From the NCBI GenBank assembly GCA_030158125.1, contig JAOATL010000012.1:62001-126000 (forward strand): DNA of 64,000 bases, in the 5' to 3' direction. Of this stretch, positions 8,057-16,011 are shown piece after piece. Within the stretch, counting starts at the first letter, position 1. Each line of letters starts with the position of its first letter. Below the pieces are notes generated by a model that was not told the DNA's origin, ran no database searches, and saw nothing but the letters and a program-made list of their open reading frames with translations. This DNA is from Limnohabitans sp. (lineage in GTDB: Bacteria; Pseudomonadota; Gammaproteobacteria; Burkholderiales; Burkholderiaceae_C). The position numbers were made by a program, and so were the translations under genes.

Positions 8057-8437
8057 ATGAAAACACCACACGAATTGGTATCTGCCGCCAAACAAATGAC
8101 CCAAGAGGTTGCCATTGAACATGCGCCGGCTTTGATTGCTCAAAGTGACGTGCTGATTGATGTCCGTGAGGCCGATGAGTTTCAAGCCGGACATCTTCCG
8201 GGCGCCATTCACATGTCACGTGGCATGTTGGAGTTCAAACTTGCCGCCAACCCCCAATATCAATCGCGTGACCTGAAGTTGACTTTGTATTGCAAAACCA
8301 GTGGCAGGGCTGCACTGTGCGCGCAGTCCCTCAAGGAAATGGGGTATGTCAATGTGCACTCAATTGCTGGCGGCTTTGATGCCTGGCAAGCAGCAGGTTT
8401 CCATGTGGATAAGCCCGCCGCACCTTCGTTTGAATAA
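8057..8437 (+). CDS. Single-domain rhodanese (sulfurtransferase)
   Basis: 126 aa, cytoplasmic. It would transfer sulfane sulfur through a persulfide on the catalytic cysteine C79 in the active loop CKTSGRA. The first rhodanese signature is VLIDVREADEFQAGHLPGA (about 32-50). It is first in a likely three-gene unit with an AhpD-like protein (34-base gap) and a DUF3149 microprotein. A CstR-type operator overlaps the promoter. The CstR-type operator with a rhodanese fits persulfide control. The physiological donor and acceptor are not visible. Confidence 0.88.
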   Translation: MKTPHELVSAAKQMTQEVAIEHAPALIAQSDVLIDVREADEFQAGHLPGAIHMSRGMLEFKLAANPQYQSRDLKLTLYCKTSGRAALCAQSLKEMGYVNVHSIAGGFDAWQAAGFHVDKPAAPSFE

Positions 8438-8471
8438 TGTGTGATTCACTTAAGTTAGAAAGATTGATCAA

Positions 8472-8813
8472 ATGAGTACTTTTGAACATGCAGAGTTGAT
8501 TCAAAACATCAACGAATGCCTCACACCCTTTCGCAAATCACAGCCTGATGCCATGCAAGGGTTTGGGCAGTTGGCACGCAGCGCAATGGCCGAAGGTGCC
8601 GTTAGCACCAAGCACAAAGAATTGATTGCGCTGGCCATTGGCATCACGCAGCATTGCTCTGGCTGCATCGGCTTTCATGTCAAGGCATTGCTGAAACTGG
8701 GTTGTACGCGAGCTGAGTTGGAAGAAATGCTGGCCGTGTGCGTTTACATGGGGGGGGGGCCGGCCCTGATGTACGCTGCAGAGGCTCTCAAAGCTTGGGA
8801 TGCTTTGGCCTGA
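8472..8813 (+). CDS. AhpD-like carboxymuconolactone decarboxylase family protein
   Basis: 113 aa. It has the AhpD/CMD core with the redox motif C62-x2-C65-x3-H69 (HCSGCIGFH) and E50 upstream, which forms the peroxidase/disulfide relay in this family. It could reduce peroxides or handle persulfides as partner of the neighbouring rhodanese; that role is inferred from context. The GGGPALMYA segment near the C-terminus is encoded partly by a run of ten G residues (about 8750-8759), which keeps frame in this copy but is prone to slippage. It ends two bases before the next gene's ATG. Confidence 0.85.
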   Translation: MSTFEHAELIQNINECLTPFRKSQPDAMQGFGQLARSAMAEGAVSTKHKELIALAIGITQHCSGCIGFHVKALLKLGCTRAELEEMLAVCVYMGGGPALMYAAEALKAWDALA

Positions 8814-8815
8814 TC

Positions 8816-8950
8816 ATGAAAATGATTCACGACTTATTCTTTACCGCGGATGGCTGGGTGGTCCTGGCTGTCTCCCTGGTCAGCCTGGCTGTTGCCTGGG
8901 GGATGCATGCTTTTGTACAAAAGCAAATCAAAGCAGCGCCCAAAGTTTAA
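8816..8950 (+). CDS. DUF3149 single-span membrane microprotein (second copy)
   Basis: 44 aa, beginning MKMIHDLFFTADGWVVLAV. The ATG sits two bases after the AhpD-like stop codon. One hydrophobic helix (about 13-33) is followed by a basic tail (KQIKAAPKV). It shares the N-terminal HDLFFT-x-x-G pattern with the gene at 7685-7813, so the rhodanese/AhpD pair is flanked by two paralogues. It is probably co-transcribed with the rhodanese gene. Function unknown; an inner-membrane accessory role is a guess. Confidence 0.72.
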   Translation: MKMIHDLFFTADGWVVLAVSLVSLAVAWGMHAFVQKQIKAAPKV

Positions 8951-8972
8951 AGTCCTCACAGAGTCATGCGGT

Positions 8973-8998
8973 ACCATGAGGAACCATGAGGAACCATG
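8973..8998. repeat. Short tandem repeat (ACCATGAGGA)
   Basis: The 10-base unit ACCATGAGGA occurs twice in direct succession and is followed by a partial third copy (ACCATG). It lies between the DUF3149 gene and the convergent 65-codon frame. No function is evident. Confidence 0.6.
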
Positions 8999-9004
8999 CG
9001 GCAC

Positions 9005-9202
9005 TTAAGGTGACTTGCAGCCAGTGGATTGGTATTTTTTCAAATAAGCATTGAGAATTTTCCGAATAACTTTCAGAGGAAATTTGCGAATCCACATGGG
9101 CAAAAAGCCCTGCGTTTGAAAGGCAAACCCGGCTGACCATTTCGTCAGAGGCCGAAGCCAAGCGCTTGCTTGAAGAAATTCTTTTTGTTGCTCACTGTTC
9201 AT
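9005..9202 (-). CDS. Small hypothetical protein
   Basis: 65 aa, beginning MNSEQQKEFLQASAWLRPL; not recognised. Its start lies 11 bases inside the end of the upstream methyltransferase gene, so it could be translationally coupled. The C-terminal half is basic and aromatic (FLPMWIRKFPLKVIRKILNA), compatible with a small membrane-associated or nucleic-acid-binding protein. It might equally be a chance frame, although the composition looks protein-like. Confidence 0.4.
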   Translation of the reverse strand: MNSEQQKEFLQASAWLRPLTKWSAGFAFQTQGFLPMWIRKFPLKVIRKILNAYLKKYQSTGCKSP

Positions 9203-9815
9203 GTTTTTTGCCAATGAAGCCAAGCAGTGATGACATGCCGCTGTGGCCAGGACCTTCGTTGACTTCTTGTGTGTAAGTTTTCAGATCAAGCTGGGTGTAA
9301 TTTGGAAACGCCTGGATCAGCATCGGTTCGTCGTACAAATTTTCTAAAACGCCGGGGCCCCCCGAGTTGTATTGCATTTGCGCTTTGCTGTAGCCCTGAA
9401 TGATCAAGGTACCACCGGGTTTCAGTGCCATGTTTAATTTGGCAAAAATTTCGGTGCGTGCAGAAGGATCGGCGAATTGAAAAAAGATGCCCGCAATGGT
9501 GTCGTAGTGCTGGGGCTGCCAATCAAAGTTTTGCCAGTCGCTGCATTGGAAGTTCACTTCCAATTGGTGCTTGTGAGCCAATTTTTGGGCCTTGGCAATC
9601 GCAACGGGTGAGAAGTCAAAGGCATCCACCTCAAAACCTTGCGATGCCAGCCACACGCTGTTCCGGCCTTCACCATCGGCGATGCACAGGACTTTGCCTT
9701 TTTGTAGCAGCGGTGTATTGTCTGCCAAATACTGGTTGGGCTTTTCACCGAACAAATAGTTGTCGCTCGAGAAGCGTTCATTCCAGCGTGCCAATGGGTT
9801 GTTGAATTGCGTCAT
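9192..9815 (-). CDS. Class I SAM-dependent methyltransferase
   Basis: 207 aa from the ATG whose bases overlap the upstream rhodanese stop (ATGA). The SAM site reads VLCIADGEGRNSVWLASQGF at about residues 48-67, followed by an acidic motif (DAFDFSPVAI). The domain resembles TehB/thiopurine-methyltransferase-like enzymes that methylate small nucleophiles. Coupling to a rhodanese suggests a thiol or sulfur substrate, which is inference only. A longer reading from 9914 would run through the rhodanese gene and is unlikely. Confidence 0.82.
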   Translation of the reverse strand: MTQFNNPLARWNERFSSDNYLFGEKPNQYLADNTPLLQKGKVLCIADGEGRNSVWLASQGFEVDAFDFSPVAIAKAQKLAHKHQLEVNFQCSDWQNFDWQPQHYDTIAGIFFQFADPSARTEIFAKLNMALKPGGTLIIQGYSKAQMQYNSGGPGVLENLYDEPMLIQAFPNYTQLDLKTYTQEVNEGPGHSGMSSLLGFIGKKHEQ

Positions 9816-10159
9816 GCCAAATTGCCCCAGTTGCCAATGTTGTGAACGTTGCGATAGCCATTTTTGAGCAGCAAGAGTTTGGCCATGCCACTGCGCGAAC
9901 CGCTGGCGCAGCACACCACCACCGGTTTGTCTTTGGGGATTTGGTGCAAGCGACTGCTGAGTTCAGACAGTGGAATGTTCAATGTACCTGGCGCACTGGC
10001 GTTGGCAAATTCACCGACTGAGCGCACGTCAATCAGGGTTGCACCTTCAGACTTGAGTGCTGGCAGCATGGCCACGACTTGTTTGGCTCGCCACCATTTG
10101 TAAGCGAACCACACGGCCAAGGCCATCAAGGGCCAATACTCTTTGAAAAACTGTTGCAT
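9812..10159 (-). CDS. Membrane-anchored rhodanese-like protein
   Basis: 115 aa. One N-terminal hydrophobic segment (about 8-22, EYWPLMALAVWFAYKWW) is followed by a rhodanese domain with TLIDVRSVGEF and the active loop CASGSRSG, catalytic C84. It resembles the small PspE/GlpE-type sulfurtransferases with a membrane anchor. It is translationally coupled to the methyltransferase. It follows the DUF3422 gene by 20 bases, so it may belong to the tail of the sox transcript. Its partner is unknown. Confidence 0.82.
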   Translation of the reverse strand: MQQFFKEYWPLMALAVWFAYKWWRAKQVVAMLPALKSEGATLIDVRSVGEFANASAPGTLNIPLSELSSRLHQIPKDKPVVVCCASGSRSGMAKLLLLKNGYRNVHNIGNWGNLA

Positions 10160-10179
10160 TGTTTGCTTTCGTTGAAATA

Positions 10180-11505
10180 CTAATTGTGGATTTGTTGGTG
10201 AATTTTCTGAATGGTTTTTCGAGCAAAAAACAGAACAAATGGAATCATCAGGCCCGCAAACACTTCCGGATTGAGGTTCACACCCAAAGCCTTGATGGCT
10301 TTGCCAACATACAGCGCCAGGCTGACCACGTAGTAGGTAATGGCCGCTATCGACAAACCTTCCACGGTAGATTGCAATCGCAGTTGGAGTGCTTGTCCGC
10401 GGGTTAATTTTTCAAGCAATTGTTGGTTGTGTTGTTCCGCAGCAATTTCGACGCGCGTTCTAAGCAGGGCGCTGGCCCGTGCCACACGCTCTGCCAGGTT
10501 GGCCAATCGCTCGGACGTGGCATTGACTGTGGCCATGGCGGGCGCCAGTCGACGCTGCATGAACTCACCGACCGTTTGGATGCCAGACAGTGGACTCTCG
10601 CGCATTTCAGAGATGCGTTCTAAAACAATGGCGTTGTAGGCACGTGCCGCAGAAAATCGGTAACTGTGCTCAGCCGTGGCACTTTCAACCTGCACAGCCA
10701 AGCTGGCCAAATCGTTCAACAAGACTTCATCGGTGTCAATTTTTTTCTCTAAGCGGTTGGTGATGTTGACCAATTGAACTTCAGTTTGCGTCAGTTTGTT
10801 GCCCAAGCTTTTTGCAACCGGTAGGCTGAGCAAGGCCATCATTCTGTAGGTTTCGAGTTCCAAGATGCGCTGGGCGATACGGCCCGCACGACTGGGCGAG
10901 GTGTCAGGGGATGCGAGTACCAAAATTCGCTCGAAGCCAGAGGCATCAATGCGCAGGGTCGACAGCAGGTGCGAGTGCGAGTGGCCATGGGTGGTTCTGC
11001 CCATCTTGGCCCCAATCAATGTATTTTCGCCAAGCCACTGTCTGGCATGGCTCAGTGCATCTGGATCGTCCATGCCGTGGTTCAACATGACCAATTGAAT
11101 GGCTGTGATGGTTCTGCCTGGAATGAACTCAATCCAGGGGGTTCCCGTTGCCACGGTTTGGGTCAAATCAGGACATACCTGATCCCAGGCAAGGCTGCGA
11201 GGCAAGGTTTGGATCAGCGTATATCGCGTGAACTCGGTGTGCCGCTCCCAAATCAAAGTGAATGGGTCACTTTGAATTTGTAGAAAATTGGCTTTGAGCT
11301 GGGCCAGTGCTAAGTCTGATTGGCCGGGCAGTTTTCGCAGATGATCGAGCTCGTCTTGGACGGTGACATTTACGTTGAGTACCGCGACATAAAAAATCAC
11401 AGCAGGCAGCTCAATACTGGCCGATGGGCGCGTGTGAATTTCGTTGTGCAATGCGGTCCGCAACGAATCCTCAGCAGGCAACTTCAAGTTGAACAAAGGG
11501 GTCAT
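10180..11505 (-). CDS. DUF3422 family protein
   Basis: 441 aa from MTPLFNLKLPAEDSLRTAL. The family is common in proteobacteria and uncharacterised. The N-terminal two thirds are soluble; a coiled-coil-like stretch covers about 230-360. One or two hydrophobic segments near the C-terminus (about 375-425) suggest a membrane-anchored protein. It is 89 bases downstream of the SoxH-like gene on the same strand. An upstream in-frame start at 11553 has no better support. Its role in sulfur metabolism, if any, is not shown. Confidence 0.82.
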   Translation of the reverse strand: MTPLFNLKLPAEDSLRTALHNEIHTRPSASIELPAVIFYVAVLNVNVTVQDELDHLRKLPGQSDLALAQLKANFLQIQSDPFTLIWERHTEFTRYTLIQTLPRSLAWDQVCPDLTQTVATGTPWIEFIPGRTITAIQLVMLNHGMDDPDALSHARQWLGENTLIGAKMGRTTHGHSHSHLLSTLRIDASGFERILVLASPDTSPSRAGRIAQRILELETYRMMALLSLPVAKSLGNKLTQTEVQLVNITNRLEKKIDTDEVLLNDLASLAVQVESATAEHSYRFSAARAYNAIVLERISEMRESPLSGIQTVGEFMQRRLAPAMATVNATSERLANLAERVARASALLRTRVEIAAEQHNQQLLEKLTRGQALQLRLQSTVEGLSIAAITYYVVSLALYVGKAIKALGVNLNPEVFAGLMIPFVLFFARKTIQKIHQQIHN

Positions 11506-11594
11506 GCAAATCCTTGTAATTGCGCGCGGTGCAAAGCCACACGGGCGCCACACACTTCATCAAGTGCTTGGACGGGGTAGATTTGGTCGAGCGC

Positions 11595-12635
11595 TTAAAA
11601 AGCTTCTTTTTCAGCTTCTAAGTATGCCAAGCTGGTGTATTTGCCAATGTTGCTGTCAAAGCCTTGCATGTCTTTGGCACGTTTTTGAACGCGTGGGTCT
11701 TTCAGGACCAAGGCTTTTGCTTCGGCCTCAGACTTGCCATCTTTGACGGCTTGCAAGCAGGGCTCCCAGATGCCCGCCATGAATTGACCGTAACTGTCCA
11801 GTAAATCCTTGGCAGGTTGACCGTGGCCTGGTAGCCACAGTTGTGCGCCTGCTGCCGCTTTGATCGCTTGGTAGTATTTGAACGTGCCCATGTAAGAGCC
11901 ATCATCGATGTTGGCAATTCGATTGGTCATGGCAATGTCGCCAATGCTGGTGACTTTGTCTTGCACAACCTCAACGCACAAGTCGGCATCTGTGTGTGCA
12001 CGTCCGTAGTGGTGCAGTACAAGGTCGACATCGCCAAACTTGAATTTTTGACCGTGTGTGACAACGTGCGTGGGGGCTACACTTTTGGTGCCAGCGCTGG
12101 ATTGGTTGGTCCACCGTTCCATCAAGAGGCGCCAAGTGTTGCCTTCAATGCCTTTGATGGTCTCAATGGTTTTGGCCAAGGCGTAGATAGGCAGTTGTGT
12201 GCCGTATTCCTCGACAAACGCATGGTTGCCCAACCAATGATCGCCATGGAAGTGACTGTTGAAAACAGCGATCACCGGCAATGGCGTGACTTTTTTGATC
12301 ATGCGAATGGCCATTTGACCAATTTGCAGAGAGCTGCCGGAATCCAGAATGACCACCCCCGCGGAGGTGACCACAAAGCTCACGTTGGACATCATGCCCC
12401 TGTTTTCTGGGGTTGGAAATCCATCGGGTGCGTAGATCATCCAAACATGTTTGGAGACTTGCTGTGGGGGAATGTCTTTGACGGGGGGGCCGACCAAAAA
12501 GTCTTGAACATCTGCTGCAAAAGTTTGCAATTCTGGCCACATGCCAACCGCTCCCATGCCCAGGGCTGCTGCGCCTAAAAATGAGCGGCGTTTGAGTGCA
12601 GCAGGGGACCGTGTTGTTGTGAAAGCATGGGCCAT
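11595..12635 (-). CDS. SoxH-like MBL-fold metallo-hydrolase, Tat-exported
   Basis: 346 aa. The N-terminus has a twin-arginine-type signal (KRRSFLGAAALGMG), so the protein should be periplasmic. The metallo-beta-lactamase metal motif is intact: HFHGDH at about residue 135, and further metal-region motifs H-x-GRAHTD and LPGHGQP. Homologues at the end of sox operons are called SoxH; they resemble quinoprotein-associated hydrolases and are not required for thiosulfate oxidation in the strains studied. It starts 14 bases after soxB, preceded by AACAGGAG, so it is in the soxB unit. Confidence 0.85.
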   Translation of the reverse strand: MAHAFTTTRSPAALKRRSFLGAAALGMGAVGMWPELQTFAADVQDFLVGPPVKDIPPQQVSKHVWMIYAPDGFPTPENRGMMSNVSFVVTSAGVVILDSGSSLQIGQMAIRMIKKVTPLPVIAVFNSHFHGDHWLGNHAFVEEYGTQLPIYALAKTIETIKGIEGNTWRLLMERWTNQSSAGTKSVAPTHVVTHGQKFKFGDVDLVLHHYGRAHTDADLCVEVVQDKVTSIGDIAMTNRIANIDDGSYMGTFKYYQAIKAAAGAQLWLPGHGQPAKDLLDSYGQFMAGIWEPCLQAVKDGKSEAEAKALVLKDPRVQKRAKDMQGFDSNIGKYTSLAYLEAEKEAF

Positions 12636-12649
12636 TGTGTTGACTCCTG

Positions 12650-14386
12650 TTAGGCGACGTAGCCAGGGTTGGGCAAGCCACCCGTGATTTTGGGGGCATT
12701 CAACTGACGTGGTTTGATACGGCCATTGGGTTGGGTCTTGAGCCATTGCTCCACCACTTCCCACACTTGCTTGTTGCCTTGTGTTCTGGCTTCTTCAGCG
12801 ACGGGCGCCCAGCCAGCCACTTTGTATTTTTTGCCTGATTCAATCAGCTTGCCATTCAAACGCATTTCTTCGATGCGCTTGCCCATGCCTGCTGTTGGAT
12901 TGCATTGGTACTGCAAGCCGCCCACACGCACCATGTCGCCACCTTGTTGGTAATAGGGGTCTGGGTTGAACAAGTTGTCGCAAACGTCTTCCAGAACCGT
13001 TTTGATGGTCTCGCCGGTCATCTCTGTGACCGTGGCGTAAGAGTAAGTGGTGGCCGTCATGTCCAACAACCATTCCCGCGTGATGGCTTGACCTGGCAAA
13101 AGGGTGGTGCCCCAACGGAAGCCAGGCGAGAAGGCAATTTCGGCACCCTGCACATCCATCAACGCATCGACCAAGAGTTGGTCGCCCGTGCCATTGAAGT
13201 TGCCGCGTCGATACAACAGACCTTCTGAGATGCCCAGTTTTTCGTTCAACTTGCTTTCGTAAGGCGCACGAATTTTGGTGATGAGTGCATCCATTTCTTT
13301 GTCGGCTGGCAACATGTTGGAGAACACAGGCAGCAACTTGTAACGGAAATCGGTGACGCGTTTTTCTTTGACTTCAAAATCCAGCACGCCTAAAAATTTA
13401 CCGTTGGAGCCGGCGTTGGTGACGATGGTTTTGCCGCCCTTGTTGCTGACCAATGTGGCCACGGGCATGCCGTCATGCGTGTGGCCACCCATGATGGCGT
13501 CAATGCCGGACACGCGACTGGCCATTTTGAGGTCAACGTCCATGCCGTTGTGGCTGATGACCACCACCACCTGCGCACCTTTGCCGCGGGCTTCATTGAC
13601 CATGGCTTGCATGTTCTCGTCTTGAATGCCAAAGGCCCAATCGGCCACCATGTAGCGCGGGTTGGCGATGGGGGTGTAGGGAAACGCTTGGCCAATGATG
13701 GCGCAAGGCACGCCATTGATTTCTTTGATGACGTAAGGCTTGAAGACTTGGTCGCCAAAGTCTTGGGTCTTGACGTTTTGCGCCACAAAGTCAACTTTGC
13801 CGGCAAAGTCCTTTTCGACAATTTCCTTCACACGCTCCATGCCCAATGTGAATTCCCAGTGGCCGGTCATGACATCCACACCCAGCAATTTGCAGGCGTC
13901 AACCATGTCTTGACCGTTGGTCCACAAACAGGTGCCAGAGCCCTGCCACGTATCGCCACCGTCGAGTAGCAACGCACCGGGACGGCTGGCCTTCATGCGT
14001 TTGACCAAGGTTGCCAAATGCGCAAAACCGCCCACCTTGCCATACCGAGCTGCGGCTTTCTCGTAATTCAAATAAGTGAGCGCGTGCGCCTCGGACGTGC
14101 CGGGCCGGATCTTTGCAAATTTGAGCAAATGCTCGCCCACCAAGTGTGGCAAGTTGCCCTTCATGCTGCCCAAGCCCAAATTGATGTTGGGTTCGCGGAA
14201 GTAAATGGGTTTCAGTTGGGCGTGACAGTCGGTCATGTGCAAAAAGGACACATTGCCAAATTTGGGAATGTCATACAGTCGATTGGCAGCAGTGGCTGCA
14301 TCTGCATTGGCGTAGGTGCCCATGCCCAAACCAGCCATGGTGCCTGCACCCATGACTTGCATAAATTCACGTTTCGAGAGGTTCAT
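12650..14386 (-). CDS. soxB: SoxB thiosulfohydrolase
   Basis: 578 aa. Periplasmic di-manganese enzyme that hydrolyses sulfate from SoxY-bound S-thiosulfonate in the Sox cycle. It has an N-terminal signal with hydrophobic core (FMQVMGAGTMAGLGMG). Metal motifs of the 5'-nucleotidase-like superfamily are visible: D53-x-H55 (TDCHAQL), GGDTWQGSG, GHWEF, SHNGMDVDLKMA and GGHTHDG. Length is typical. It is the last sox core gene in the order C-D-Y-Z-A-X-B. A terminator-like hairpin separates it from soxX, 30 bases upstream of its ATG. Confidence 0.96.
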   Translation of the reverse strand: MNLSKREFMQVMGAGTMAGLGMGTYANADAATAANRLYDIPKFGNVSFLHMTDCHAQLKPIYFREPNINLGLGSMKGNLPHLVGEHLLKFAKIRPGTSEAHALTYLNYEKAAARYGKVGGFAHLATLVKRMKASRPGALLLDGGDTWQGSGTCLWTNGQDMVDACKLLGVDVMTGHWEFTLGMERVKEIVEKDFAGKVDFVAQNVKTQDFGDQVFKPYVIKEINGVPCAIIGQAFPYTPIANPRYMVADWAFGIQDENMQAMVNEARGKGAQVVVVISHNGMDVDLKMASRVSGIDAIMGGHTHDGMPVATLVSNKGGKTIVTNAGSNGKFLGVLDFEVKEKRVTDFRYKLLPVFSNMLPADKEMDALITKIRAPYESKLNEKLGISEGLLYRRGNFNGTGDQLLVDALMDVQGAEIAFSPGFRWGTTLLPGQAITREWLLDMTATTYSYATVTEMTGETIKTVLEDVCDNLFNPDPYYQQGGDMVRVGGLQYQCNPTAGMGKRIEEMRLNGKLIESGKKYKVAGWAPVAEEARTQGNKQVWEVVEQWLKTQPNGRIKPRQLNAPKITGGLPNPGYVA

Positions 14387-14415
14387 ACTTTTGTCTTCGC
14401 TAATATATGGTGAGC

Positions 14416-14439
14416 AAAAAAACCCGGACGAACCGGGTT
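14416..14439 (-). terminator. Terminator-like hairpin between soxX and soxB
   Basis: The minus strand reads AACCCGG-TTCGT-CCGGGTT followed by seven T. This is a typical intrinsic terminator 13 bases after the soxX stop. As soxB starts only 29 bases further on, it would act as an attenuator inside the cluster unless soxB has its own promoter. Confidence 0.75.
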
Positions 14440-14451
14440 GCGCTTGCTGCG

Positions 14452-15114
14452 TTATTTGTTAACGGGGGATTGAGGATCCAATAACAAGCCGACCACATGT
14501 CGAACTTGGGCTTCAGTCAAGATGCCGCTGTGACCTGCACGCGGCATGTTGGAGCAAGCGTTGTAGGCTTTGGCATTCCAAATCTTGCCCCAGGTGTATT
14601 CCACAATGGGTTTGGCTGCTGCGCTGTTGGGATCTGTAATGCCACGAATTTTGCCGTAGTTGTAAAGGCTAGGGCCAATGGTGCCGTAAGAGATTTCTTT
14701 TTGATCGATTTGGTGGCAGTTGTAGCAATTGCCGCCATTGACGGTAGAGGCTGTGTCTGTGAACGTGAGGCCGCGTCCGTTCTGCGCAATTTTTTCGCCC
14801 TCTTTCCAGTCACCCAAAAACTTGCCATCGGCAGGCCACTTGATGGCTTTCAAGTTGATCTCTTCAATGTGTTTGGCGGTTTTCTCATCAAGCGGTTTGC
14901 CAGATGCGTCGGCTTCACTGCAAGCTTGATTGGTCTCGTCAGTGTTCAAGATGCTGGCCTTCACGATGCCTTGATCGCGGAAAGAGGCCTTCACAATTTG
15001 TTGCGTGAGGGCATTCAGGTCGGCCACGGAAGGTGCAGAAGCACACCCCACAGCCAGCAAAGCAACAGAGGCTAGCGCCAAGCCAGTGCGAACTTTTGAA
15101 TTGATTTTGGACAT
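14452..15114 (-). CDS. soxX: SoxX, c-type cytochrome subunit of SoxAX
   Basis: 220 aa. With SoxA it forms the periplasmic c-type cytochrome that oxidatively joins thiosulfate to the SoxY cysteine. One heme site C130-x2-C133-H134 (CYNCH) and a Met ligand candidate in NMPRAGH near residue 195. The signal region ends LLAVGC at C24, a lipobox-like sequence, so the protein may be lipid-anchored. It is a long SoxX type with about 100 extra N-terminal residues. It starts 15 bases after soxA; a terminator-like hairpin follows its stop. Confidence 0.92.
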   Translation of the reverse strand: MSKINSKVRTGLALASVALLAVGCASAPSVADLNALTQQIVKASFRDQGIVKASILNTDETNQACSEADASGKPLDEKTAKHIEEINLKAIKWPADGKFLGDWKEGEKIAQNGRGLTFTDTASTVNGGNCYNCHQIDQKEISYGTIGPSLYNYGKIRGITDPNSAAAKPIVEYTWGKIWNAKAYNACSNMPRAGHSGILTEAQVRHVVGLLLDPQSPVNK

Positions 15115-15129
15115 AGCTTTGACTCCGAT

Positions 15130-15939
15130 TTATCGTTTGATGGCGGGTGCGATGGACGCAGAGCCTTGCGAGTTCACGCCCAGATACACGCCCAATGCGA
15201 TGGTGGCATCACTGGCAAAGCCAGGGTAGGGAAAGCGTTGCTGGCGATAGCAGTCGTTGAGGCGTTGTTGCATGCCCCACATTTGTCCGTTGGAGACGCG
15301 GTAGGCGGGCCAAGCCGCAAAACCCACGCCATCGCCTGGGTTCTTGGTGAGATTGGGCAAGTCTTGCAAGCGAATGCGTTTGCCATCTTCTGCATGGCAA
15401 GAGGCGCAAGCAAAGTCGTGCGGGCCACCCCGTTGGAAGAACAAACGTTTGCCCACTTCGTAGAAAGTTTTTTCTGCCTGATGGGCTTGAGATAATTTGA
15501 ACTTCATGCCCTTGGACTCGGCGGCCAGCCAAGTGGCCAAAGCAGTCATGTTGACTTGCTCACCTTTGCCAAAAGCTGTTTTGGCAATCTCGGCGGCATT
15601 GAAGCCTTGCAAGGTTTCCATGCAAGTGAGTAAACGAGACTCCATGTCTTGCACACGTCCTGTGTCGGCAAAATACTTGGGCAGTTCTACAAAGACGCCT
15701 TTGTAAACGCCGGGCCCTTTGCCTAAATCGCATTGCTCAAGCGATGCATTTTTGGGACCACGTTTTTGTTTCCAAAGACTTTCACCCTTGGCCTCGAACA
15801 AATCGGCAGGATTGCCGTCTTGCAACATGGCGCGGTATTCATCAATGCCTTGGCTGGCTGTTTTTTGAGCCAAGCTACTAAGGCTGATGCTCATCAAACC
15901 TGCAGCCAACAAGATGGAAATCGAATGTTTCATGGTCAC
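15130..15939 (-). CDS. soxA: SoxA, c-type cytochrome subunit of SoxAX
   Basis: 269 aa with an N-terminal signal peptide (cleavage after SLAQ or nearby). Heme site C178-x2-C181-H182 (CASCH). The N-terminal domain lacks a CxxCH and has C70 and C106 instead, which fits the monoheme SoxA type with a structural disulfide. C230 in LNDCYRQQR is the position of the cysteine persulfide heme ligand in SoxA. It pairs with SoxX and transfers electrons to a cytochrome. A terminator-like hairpin lies 25 bases upstream of its start. ATG codons at 15939 and 15933 are both possible. Confidence 0.94.
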   Translation of the reverse strand: MTMKHSISILLAAGLMSISLSSLAQKTASQGIDEYRAMLQDGNPADLFEAKGESLWKQKRGPKNASLEQCDLGKGPGVYKGVFVELPKYFADTGRVQDMESRLLTCMETLQGFNAAEIAKTAFGKGEQVNMTALATWLAAESKGMKFKLSQAHQAEKTFYEVGKRLFFQRGGPHDFACASCHAEDGKRIRLQDLPNLTKNPGDGVGFAAWPAYRVSNGQMWGMQQRLNDCYRQQRFPYPGFASDATIALGVYLGVNSQGSASIAPAIKR

Positions 15940-15964
15940 CTCAATGTGTCTACTTCTTAAACTG

Positions 15965-15993
15965 AAAAAGGGTGAAGATTGCGCTTCACCCTT
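15965..15993 (-). terminator. Terminator-like hairpin between soxZ and soxA
   Basis: A perfect 10-bp stem, AAGGGTGAAG / CTTCACCCTT, has a 6-base loop, and on the minus strand it is followed by a T-run. It begins 18 bases after the soxZ stop and only 25 bases before the soxA start, so it probably reduces read-through and does not end the operon. Confidence 0.75.
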
Positions 15994-16011
15994 GTTGTGC
16001 CAATGTGTGGT

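Noticed and set aside
8445-8458. TTCACTTAAGTTAG between the rhodanese and AhpD-like genes as an FNR box
   Set aside because: Too many mismatches and it is inside a 34-base gap of an apparent operon.
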